The notes under the pieces were generated by a model. The model searched no databases. It was not told the origin of the DNA and saw only the letters and a program-made list of their open reading frames with translations. This document shows, piece by piece, positions 34,816 through 43,447 of a DNA stretch of 64,000 nucleotides (position 1 is its first letter; every line of letters begins with the position of its first letter). Origin of the DNA: Tillus elongatus (taxonomy: Eukaryota; Arthropoda; Insecta; Coleoptera; Cleridae); assembly GCA_964006375.1 (NCBI GenBank), contig OZ023267.1, forward strand, positions 39,882,721 to 39,946,720, written 5' to 3'. A program made the position numbers and the translations under genes.

Positions 34816-36059
34816 GATTGACAAACTCAAAAAACTTACGTCGTTATCTACAGGTCAATGGCTGTGTCTGCTTTTTGACTAACGGATTCACGTCAAATTC
34901 GACACAAAAATACAAAGTTACATTAGTTGGTTACAAGCGTACCAAATTTGAAAAAAGTGAATTCACTTAAAAAGCGATTAACAAAAACCAAGAGCCTGTA
35001 ACTCCGTTATTTTTTAGTTCTCTAAACAAACGTTATAGGAACTTCCGTCATTAATTATTCTACGAAAAATCGCTAAAAATCAGAAGCATGGATGAAATAA
35101 GCAACTAACAGTGAGTTTGGACTTTGGAGTGCCTAAAAGCTTTCTAGGTAATTAATTGTTAAAATTGTATTTTAGGGCAACCACTTGCCTTAGTTTATTT
35201 ATGTAAAACATTGTAAAATTCATAGTTATAACAGTAATAGATAAAATCAAATAAATAATAGACAATAGCATGTTACAATCATTTATTATAATAGATACTA
35301 AAAAGTGTGTTGTTGTGAATCTCATTAAATATACTTCCAAGATTCTAGGTACAGATAACCACTTTCCAATTATCCGTCTTTCATTCATACTAAAATTTAT
35401 GAAACAGTTTCTATTTTTGATAAACTTAACTTTTGTTTAAGTAAATTAGATCAAAATTTGTGAATGTAAGCCAGAGACCATTAGCTTCATTCAAAAATTG
35501 AGTCGGCAGTGCCTTGCAAACTTATAGAACAATAAGACGAACTAAAGCTGAGAAGATCTAAGATATTCTTGAGTCGGTCATTATTACGACATGATATATC
35601 ACTTCCGGTCGCCGTTAATTGCATGGCCAGCTAAGAGCTACACTTATTACACACTAGATCCACATTTGTTGCAAAAACTGATTCCACAACAACCGAGAAA
35701 TATGTAGATGGTTAGATGGTTAGTCCGCTCTTTTATAGCAAACTTGACACACGTCTTATTGATGGGATAAGAGGTGGAATTTCTAATAGGTAATTTAATA
35801 TAATTGCATGAATTGAAGCAAATTATAAGATTGATAGAAGCAACCAATTTATCTCTAGATGTCATTTTTGCTTCATAGTGATTTCGATAATACTAAGAGT
35901 CCATACAATTTGGGGGACCCAATTAATCACAACACAGTTTTCTGACCTAACGATCGTTTCGCTAAGAAAGGTAATTACAGGGATTTTCGACTATACCTTC
36001 GTAGAGGACGCTGTTCGCAATTGCTTATCAACTAACATATAAATAGTAATTCCAGTTTT
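34816..36059. other. No recognisable gene
   Basis: AT-rich. Near 35906-35972 there is an inverse copy of the hammerhead-bearing repeat ('acagttttctgacctaacga' then tcgtttcgcta), truncated on one side. Confidence 0.5.
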
Positions 36060-36126
36060 TAGTGAATTTTCTTTTTAAAAAATCACTATTGAGGAGATCC
36101 CGACTTTTGAATTTTGAAAAAATTTC
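36060..36126 (+). repeat. Composite repeat, left part (split by a transposon)
   Basis: 'gaggagatcccgacttttga' then 'attttgaaaaaatttc'; the repeat resumes at 37640 with 'aaaatttcttcaaatgagcg'. The undisturbed copy at 25612-25660 shows the unbroken sequence. Confidence 0.85.
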
Positions 36127-37639
36127 GGTGAATTTGCAGTTTAACTCACGGACGATTTGAAAAATATCGACTGCTGATAGATAAAGTTTGGTGTCTTAAA
36201 TGCACGCTGACGCAAATGTTACCTTTTGTTCTCCCTTATTTCCCGAGTTATTCGCATTTAAAGTTGTTTACACATTACACAGTTTTTTAACAATTTCCAA
36301 GTACGGTCCTGTCACGTGCCGTCTCATTCCCTCCTAAACATTACATTTGACATAAGGTTTACATTGTGTTTGAGAATCCCTAGAATATTCTGGAATCAGA
36401 ATATGGGAAATTGTCATTATAACTGACAGTTTACACATCGCTTTTAGTACGGCGCTAGTACCAGTACGCTTTGGACACTTTCTCATACATTCCTGTATTA
36501 CGAACATTTTTTCTGAAATTGTGTGCTGTTTACCTTGTTCTGTTTATGACCAGTGGTATTATAGTGGCTTATAAGCTGCATGTGTGGACCCTTTTGTTGG
36601 TCGGTGACGCGTTATTTGTTTCCTATGTTGTTTTTGTGGCGAGGAAATTGCCATGTCGAGGCCGTCAAATTACAAGGTCAGGTCAGGTTGCCTACACAAG
36701 GGCCGGACCTACATCATTTTCCTGAGATGTTAAGGTAAGTTTGTGTAAATTTGTTCTTTTGTGTAAATTTCGATCGTTTCGCTGTATGCATCGCTAGAGC
36801 GGCATTGCCGGACGGTGTTTATTGCTCTAGAGGCCTGCCTGTACTGACCTGCCCTGTAGGTTAGGTCAGGTCAGGCAGGCCCCTACAGCAATAAGGATGC
36901 TTAAGTAGACGGGTCCCGTCCATGCATCGCTAGAGCGGCATTGCCGGAGGGTGTTTATTGCTCTAGGGGCCTGCCAGTACTGACCTTCCTGACCTGCCCT
37001 GTAGGTCAGGTCAGGTCAGGCAGGCCCCTACAGCAATAAGCACCGTCCGGCAATGCCGCTCTCGTGATGCATGGACCGGTCTGCTTAAGCATCACCGACC
37101 TGGCCTGACCTGCCCTGTGGGTCAGGAAGGTCAGGTCAGGCAGGCCCCTACAGCAATAAGCACTATCCGGCAATGCCACTCTCGCGATGCATGAAATGAC
37201 GGGACCCGCCTACTTAAGGGTCGCCCTTTTCTCGGAGGAGGGGGCTTTGGGCTGTGTTTCCGGGTGCTTCCTTCCCCCCTCGCGTGCGTACAACCACCCC
37301 CGTTGCATAAACCACAAGAAAAATTTCTTGTTTATACCCCCTAAAGAGGTTACGGGACCTGCGTTGAATAGGGGTGATGTGCAGGGTAGGCAGGGTTTAG
37401 GGGGGATATGGCGTCAGGATGTGAAAAAGACAGCTTTCAAGCCGCTTTCTTCGCATTTTCTGCTTATATTTCCTCCTTACTTCCCGCCCAGCACCCCTCT
37501 TCACTCCTGGTCCCGTAACTTCCTTGGGGGGTGAGAACAAGACATTTTTCTTGTGGGTTGTGCGTCCAAGGGGGGTCCTAGGCACGTTTCTGAAGAGAAA
37601 AATTTATAAATCGTCCGTGAGTTAAACTGCAAATTTACC
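36127..37639. mobile_element. 1513-bp foldback DNA transposon with 8-bp target duplication
   Basis: Left end GGTGAATTTGCAGTTTAACT and right end, read inverted, GGTAAATTTGCAGTTTAACT; the repeat continues through CACGGACGATTT, about 32 bp with one mismatch. AAAATTTC is duplicated exactly at 36119-36126 and 37640-37647. The insertion site lies in a composite repeat, so the empty site can be read from other copies. Inside are GC-rich foldback blocks (36780-37200) and an inverted pair (about 37310-37360 and 37500-37560). No transposase frame is present, so it is non-autonomous. An 8-bp duplication is typical of hAT, P and Merlin; ends beginning GG would fit Merlin best. Confidence 0.85.
36780..37200. 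repeat. GC-rich foldback and GGTCAGG-repeat block
   Basis: Alternating direct and inverted copies of 'gagcggcattgccgg', 'gcaggcccctacagcaataa' and 'ggtcaggtcaggcagg'. The segment 36930-37000 folds onto 37010-37070. It is the most GC-rich non-coding part of the window. Confidence 0.85.
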
Positions 37640-38430
37640 AAAATTTCTTCAAATGAGCGCTAATTTGAAATCTTTCGAACAAAATTTATATCTCCGGAAT
37701 TGACAAAGTAAGGGCAACCAAATTTGGTACGCGGGTTTATATCCTCATAGGTGAGTTACCTACCGAAATTTAGCTATGTAGGCGAAAAGACGAAAAAGTT
37801 ATAGGCATTTAAAGAAAAATAAATTGGGGTTTTCCTCAAAAAGTCAAAGTTGCGATTTAAAACGTCAAAATCGGCAAAATTTAGGCAAATAACTCGAATC
37901 TAATACGGGCTATAGAAATCAAATGTCTTAAGAAGGATGTTTTACCATCCCTGAAGTCTTAGTTTCAACCGTCATTGTCCTTCATTTTACTAAAATGTTT
38001 CCAGAAAATTCATTTCAAATAGACCCTTTCTCTGATGCTTGGCAGTAGCCTTAGCTATAGAGTTTATCGTTTAGTGGTATATAATGTTTGTCGAATTTTC
38101 GTAAAAAATCAATAAAGCTCAATATATCCGTTATTATACAAGATATGAAAAAATGTATATATTAATTAAAGGGTGTCTTGAGCTACATCTTAAAAAATAT
38201 TTCTACAATCACAGGTTGGCCCATAAGTCGTTGGTGATACAAATTTTCTTTTTTTTTTTTAATCAATCATGCCTTATGTTATTGAATTTTTGCATTTTCC
38301 ATCGAAATATAATGCATGTTTGTAAGAAAAGAAATTATGGATGCAGAAAGTGCGTTATGGTAGCGAATTTTGATCAAAATGTTTCATATTTTGCCCAATT
38401 TGCTATTAACCTATAAGGTTGACCAAGAAA
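37640..38430 (+). repeat. Composite repeat, right part
   Basis: Continues from 36126: 'aacaaagtaagggcaaccaa'-type segment, 'gaccctttctctgatgcttg', 'caggttggcccataagtcgt', and the start of the terminal element at about 38337 (atggatgcagaaagtgcgtt). The far end is lost. Confidence 0.8.
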
Positions 38431-39444
38431 CGAGTTTTTTCGGGAGGAATTCTATTGTATGCCTTTGGATTAACTTGAGACAGGCAATATGTCTGCCTAT
38501 AACAATAAGCGGTCGACCGTTAGGGGACAACTGCTTTTACAGCATTTACCCAGCATAGCAGACATGAAATTCAGATCATGGATCTGTTTCCACGAAAATT
38601 CGCTATTATTTCTGCAAAAAATTGACTCAAAACAATTTTACATAAAAAATTCGACAAAATATTTTTACCGAAGATCCATGAAAGGATTTGTTGCACGACC
38701 ATTCATTAAGCAACACCGTTTTCCCGAAGTTCGCTAAATTGTTTAATCACAACTTCGCTAAACATTTTTTTACAAAAAAATTCAAAACAAATTTTCTTTT
38801 AAGAAAATTTCTTTTTTTTTTTTTAAGAAAATTCGCTATAAAAAGAAAATTTTGTACATGAAAATTCGCTAATAAAATAAATGAAAAATTAATCAATCTG
38901 ATCTAAATGCAGACATAAGAGACTTTCCCGGTGGCTTTACAAAATAAATTTTCTTGTGCCTGGTGATGCTGCAAAAAGCGAAACCGCTTGCAAAGAAAAA
39001 ACGACGCAAAAAAATTGTTCGTATTACATAATCTGATCAAATAACGTGTAAATTTAAATTACAAAAAAAACTTTGGTATTTTTTGACACACGATTTTTTT
39101 AAATTAAATGCAATACCTTTTTTTCCTTTCCACTTGGTTTTGTAGTGCCTGTTTTATAACCGAAGCCTGCGCAACCAATTTGGTTGCCACAGCTTTGTGA
39201 CTTTCGGGGGGAAAAAATGATTTTCCGAATGAAAAACCAAGATTTTCCCGGGAAAACTGATCCGTTTTTGCTGACCAACGAACTTATCCAAGCCACTTAA
39301 AAGGGGAAGTCACTTTAACTGATTTCATCAAAGACGGTCCATAATTTTTTGAATTTGATTTTTTTCTATGAAAATTCGCTTCTATAACAAAGTTATCATT
39401 CTCATTGATGTTTTAGTTTACTTAATCGTTATGAAAGTAGTAAC

Positions 39445-39448
<4 letters not shown>
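38431..39448. other. Degenerate repeat sequence, no gene
   Basis: Many 'gaaaattcgct' repeats and one degenerate copy of the (TA)n repeat's right half in reverse (39190-39360: 'tttgctgaccaacgaactta'). Confidence 0.5.

Positions 39449-39506
<58 letters not shown>
39449..39506. repeat. (TA)n array
   Basis: 58 bp of pure TA. Confidence 0.95.
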
Positions 39507-39509
<3 letters not shown>

Positions 39510-39657
39510 AATTTTTGTTTAAATCTTTTTTGTTAAATACGTTCAATGTGTGATTAGGCGCCTTGAACATAATTATCATTAGCAAGAGTGAATTTCAATT
39601 AATTAAATGCTAATAATATCATTTCCACATATTCAAAAACCTTATTCTATTTTTATA

Positions 39658-39850
39658 TCTTCGGTGGCTCAGTGGTAAAGAATGTGTGTCGCTTAAAATG
39701 AAAGGGTTGTAGGTTCGTTAACATCAACTCGGGTTTGACATTGTTTTTGAGCATGTAGATGGCTTGGAGGGGGCGTACAGCCCTGGTTCCGTGTGCCATG
39801 CAATGTTGGGCATGGTAAAAATGCCCACCTTCCTTACGGAACGAAAGGGG
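39658..39850 (+). mobile_element. Diverged tRNA-derived SINE fragment, copy 4
   Basis: 'cttcggtggctcagtggtaa' resembles the head of the other SINEs, with 'gggttgtaggttcgtta' in the B-box position, followed by a shortened body ('ggagggggcgtacagccctg', 'gcaatgttgggcatggtaaa'). It has internal deletions relative to copy 1. Confidence 0.65.
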
Positions 39851-39928
39851 TTCGGCAACACATTCAATATAGTGGGGTATAAGTACAATTTGGAGAACCC
39901 AATTCATCACAATACAGTTTTCTGAGCC

Positions 39929-39963
39929 GACAATCGTTTCGCTAACAAAATTAGCGTCATCAA
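39929..39963 (-). ncRNA. Hammerhead-like motif, left arm
   Basis: On the - strand: UUGAUGA, a GCTAAT/GTTAGC stem, GAAAC, a GAUU loop-stem and GUC. See the right-arm copy for details. Confidence 0.45.
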
Positions 39964-40012
39964 GGCAATGAGAAAACTCAAGGGGATGAGTAAACTCAGT
40001 TTACTCATCTCC

Positions 40013-40047
40013 TTGATGACGCTAACTTTGTTAGCGAAACGATCGTC
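40013..40047 (+). ncRNA. Hammerhead-like motif, right arm
   Basis: TTGATGA (40013-40019), stem II GCTAAC/GTTAGC (40021-40026, 40030-40035), GAAAC (40036-40040), GATC, GTC (40045-40047). The ACGATCGT segment can form a 3-bp stem III closed by two bases. The first core base is U, where canonical hammerheads have C, and one extra C lies before stem II. Activity is doubtful; origin from a short-stem-III hammerhead is likely. Confidence 0.45.
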
Positions 40048-40276
40048 GGGTCAGAAAACTGTATTGTGATGAATTGGGTTCTCCAAATTGTACTTATCAG
40101 TGCTCATCACAGGTTCCAATTTTCACTCATAGTGGGGTATAACCAAAACCAAAAACTACATAACGCCTCCACATCTAATACCTAGATATAAGCAGTCAGT
40201 GGTGAATTATTTTTATTTTTAGAATAGAATAAAATTTCAATCAGTAATCAAGACGACGCTTAGAATTTTGCATCCC

Positions 40277-40311
40277 TTGATGACGCTAAGTCGGTTAGTG
40301 AAACGATCGTC
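40277..40311 (+). ncRNA. Hammerhead-like motif, third copy
   Basis: TTGATGA (40277-40283), stem II GCTAAG/GTTAGT, GAAAC, GATC, GTC (40309-40311). CATC at 40271-40274 and GATG at 40313-40316 can pair as stem I, with two unpaired bases on one side and one on the other. Confidence 0.45.
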
Positions 40312-40724
40312 AGATGTGTTGTAGTGATTTGGATTCTCCAAGTGTACTCGTCAATGCTCATCGCAGGTTCCAATCTATAGGTACTTAGTAGTAATCAAGA
40401 TTTAAATATATCAAGGATTAATTGAATACTTCTTCACGTTGTTTGTTGGGAGATCAAGAAAATTAAAAACGATTAATCTTCTTCTAATGGTTTTCTCTCG
40501 AAAGGAAAATGCGTTAAATCTATGGCCAGCTAGAAATCTGTTAATGGCAAAAAAATATACAATTTTAAAAGTAGGCAAACTCAGTCAACGTAATGTAGGG
40601 ATTATCCGAAGTTTGTTAGGTTTGTATAGGCAACCAGTTATTCTAATAAGAATATTACGCGTTATCTAAGGTTAAACCTTGCGAGCTGGTATTAAAATTT
40701 GATTTATACATTCACAGACTGGAG

Positions 40725-40803
40725 TAAATTCGATTGTTTTCTATTTGCACTTCTAAAAAAATCTATTCGATTTCTGAAAATGTTCCTTTTAAAGTTCTTC
40801 AGG

Positions 40804-40901
<98 letters not shown>

Positions 40902-41110
40902 AATTCAGATTTCCGATTGTCTTCTATTTGCTGCTTCTGAAAAAATCTATTCGATTTCTGAAAATATTTATTTTACAAGTTCTTCTGGAATATTTTTCGA
41001 GTCTTGTTCCTTATAATTCTCTTAATTCAGATTTTCGATGGTCTTGTATTTGCTGCTTCTGAAAAGATTTCTGAAAATGTTCATTTTACAAGTTCTTCAG
41101 GATAACTTTC
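40725..41110 (+). repeat. Three diverged tandem repeats
   Basis: Units at about 40729-40805, 40906-40990 and 41022-41108 share 'cttctatttgc…cttct', 'ctattcgatttctgaaaat' and 'acaagttcttc'. The (TA)n array lies between units 1 and 2. Confidence 0.8.
40806..40896. repeat. (TA)n array
   Basis: 91 bp of pure TA. Confidence 0.95.
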
Positions 41111-41119
41111 CTAATATAT

Positions 41120-41850
41120 ATTCCTGAAGAATGTTTTACAAAGCCTAAAGTCTTAGCTTCACCCGTCATTGTCCTTCATTTAACTAAAATATTTCCAGAA
41201 AATTCATTTCAAATAGACCCTTTCTCTGATGCTTGGCAGTAGTCTTAACTATAGAGTTTATTGTTTAATGGTATATAATTTTTGTCGAATTTTAGTAAAA
41301 AATCAATAAAGTTCAATATATCCGTTATTATACAAGATACGAAAAAAAGTATACATTAATTATGGGGTGTCTTGAGCTACATCTTAAAAAAATATTTCTA
41401 GAATCACAGGATGGCCCATAAGTCGTTGGTGATACAAATTTTCTCTTTTTTTTTTAATCGAACACGCCTTATGTTATTGCATTTTTTCATTTTCCATCGA
41501 AATATAATGCATGTTCGTAAGAAAAGAAATTCTGGATGCAGCAAGTGCGTTATGGTAGCGAATTTTCATTATATGCTTGAAATTTGAATATATCAATTTG
41601 CTTGCTATTAACCGATAAGGTTGACCAAGAAACCAGTTTTTTCGGGAACATTTAAAGTTTACTTTCGGAAATTTTTGTACATTTTCAAACAATAAATGTA
41701 TTTTGATGAAACATGGCACATTGTTTCTACTATATAAGTTATACTGGTAACCAAATTTGATGCCTGCTTTCTTAAAAAAAACACACACATATTTGCTATT
41801 AAAAACATTTAAATGAAAATTCATTACCATAACGCACTTGCTGCGTCCAG
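41120..41850 (+). repeat. Composite repeat, 5'-truncated copy
   Basis: From 'gaatgttttacaaagcctaa' through 'caggatggcccataagtcgt' to a complete inverted-repeat element at the right end (41532-41850). Confidence 0.8.
41532..41850 (+). mobile_element. Small inverted-repeat (MITE-like) element, copy 3
   Basis: 319 bp. Starts CTGGATGCAGCAAGTGCGTT and ends AACGCACTTGCTGCGTCCAG; interior as in copies 1 and 2. A 137-residue reverse frame reads straight through both ends, but it is not conserved as protein-coding. Confidence 0.82.
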
Positions 41851-42094
41851 ACTTTTTTGTTTTGTATAAAAATGCTACGTATACCATTCATTCGATTGCA
41901 AAAATGAAACTGTATATTGTTTATTTCCATCACGGCCTGTCGAAAATTATAAAAAAGTTGGAGGGTTGGTTTTGGAAAAAAACGCCATTCTTAAAAACTG
42001 TTACCTACCAAATTTTATCAAAAAATAACTTTTATGACGAAATATGAAAGTCAACAGCAACATTTCAAAAGTTGAGAAAAAAAGCTTATAAATG

Positions 42095-42555
42095 TTGTGT
42101 CATATGAAAATAGTTTTAGTAGGCCGTGATCAAATGGCATAGGAAACAATTTTCACATAATCCATAGACTTAATTTTCTATCTTTTGAGATCTCGTTAAA
42201 AAAATCTCGTTATAAATACAAAAGTTACAGGGGTGTTTCAATATTAGAAGGGTCACACAGAAAACCTCTCTGAAATGGTTATAATTCTTCTTTTTTAGTG
42301 AAATTTGGTGTATATCTATATTAAATGATGCCGAATACAGGGGCGTACTTATTTTCTTGCTAAAAAGGGCCCTAACCCTTTTTACATTTTTTGACATAGA
42401 AAAACTGCATTAGTTGGCCTTGGCCAAGTGACATAAAGAACAATTTTCACAGCATTTGTAGAGTTTGTCATCCTATATCTTATGACCTTTTGTTCATCAA
42501 AATCAAATTATAAATACAAAAGTTACAGAGGTGTTTCCATCTAGATTGGGCCACA

Positions 42556-42560
<5 letters not shown>
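42095..42560 (+). repeat. Diverged direct repeat, two copies of about 150 bp
   Basis: 42105-42255 and 42405-42558 share 'aggccgtgatcaaatggcat'/'ggccttggccaagtgacata', 'aacaattttcaca', 'ataaatacaaaagttacag' and 'ggtgtttc'. The second ends 'gggccacactgtg' before the TA array. Confidence 0.7.
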
Positions 42561-42651
<91 letters not shown>

Positions 42652-42663
42652 GGGGGGGGGGGG
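42561..42663. repeat. (TA)n array followed by a G run
   Basis: 89 bp of TA (42561-42649) followed by 14 G residues to 42663. Confidence 0.95.
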
Positions 42664-42949
42664 TTGAGAGGAAGAAAAGTCTGGAAACACCTTATTTTCT
42701 CTTAAATGGGTAGTCGGAAATACACCTATTTTTACGATACGGAGACTTCAGCTTTAATATGTGCAATGTTGCTAGATTTACCCTTTTTCCTATTTTATTA
42801 GGCACTTTGGCTTTTTAAACGCAACACACTGTAGATTGTTTTATTATTGGAATCTACCTTTCAATAAGAGTTTAACCATATGTAACACTTGAGGTTTGAT
42901 GTAGTCAGAAAGGTCTTAAATAAATAAAACTAGTATTGAAGGGTAGAAT

Positions 42950-42951
<2 letters not shown>

Positions 42952-43041
<90 letters not shown>
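42952..43041. repeat. (TA)n array at the 3' end of a non-LTR element
   Basis: 90 bp of pure TA. On the - strand it directly follows AATAAAGACATT, so it may be the retrotransposon's own simple-sequence tail. Confidence 0.95.
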
Positions 43042-43043
<2 letters not shown>

Positions 43044-43329
43044 GTCTTTATTTGTACTACAACCAAACTAAACTATACAAAATTCACAACATGAATATAA
43101 CCTACAATGTAGTACAGGGGCGAAGTTCAGTGCAACACATAAGCGTGTGCTCTGCTCTACCACTTAACCCCAGCATACACACTATCCACTATATACTATA
43201 TACATATACTGGCACACCGCAATGGGAGACATCAGTCAAGGCCAAAAACAATGAACACTCATCAGCACCTCATCTAGTGAGCAAATAATAAACACGGCTG
43301 TGGGACGGAAAAGTATCCTGGAAAAGGGA

Positions 43330-43395
43330 AAGAACATGAGAATGATAGCAAAAAGAAAAAGAAAGAGAAAAAGAAAGAGAAAAAGAAAAAGGCAG
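43330..43395. repeat. Purine-rich (GAAAAA)n-like simple repeat
   Basis: Short AAAGAGAAAAAGAA units inside the 3' UTR of the non-LTR element. Confidence 0.85.
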
Positions 43396-43447
43396 GGCAC
43401 CTGTTTTACGTTTTACACACACAAAAAAAAACATACACGCTCATTCA

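Larger units (their letters stand above)
39879..40097. repeat. Near-perfect 219-bp palindrome (inverted dimer of a hammerhead-bearing repeat)
   Basis: Bases 39879-39965 pair without gaps with 40011-40097 (coordinate sum 79976), with only a few mismatches. The centre holds a second hairpin, 39979-39996 against 39998-40015, with a single unpaired C at 39997, so the 40011-40015 strand can pair in two ways. Each arm contains one hammerhead-like core. Confidence 0.9.

Noticed and set aside
36471..36725. 84-residue hydrophobic frame in the foldback transposon, as a transposase or membrane protein
   Set aside because: Too short, no transposase motif; no support beyond an open frame.
36770..36800. 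Hammerhead fragment (reverse of 'cgatcgtttcgctg')
   Set aside because: Only the GAAACGATCG part is similar; no CUGAUGA strand or stem II. Probably chance.
41474..41887. 137-residue reverse frame with FGYQYNLYSRNNVPCFIK, also seen at 22691-22915 and 24963-25163
   Set aside because: It runs through both ends of a small inverted-repeat element and into unrelated flank. The similarity among copies is that of the DNA repeat, and no copy shows a preferred start or family.
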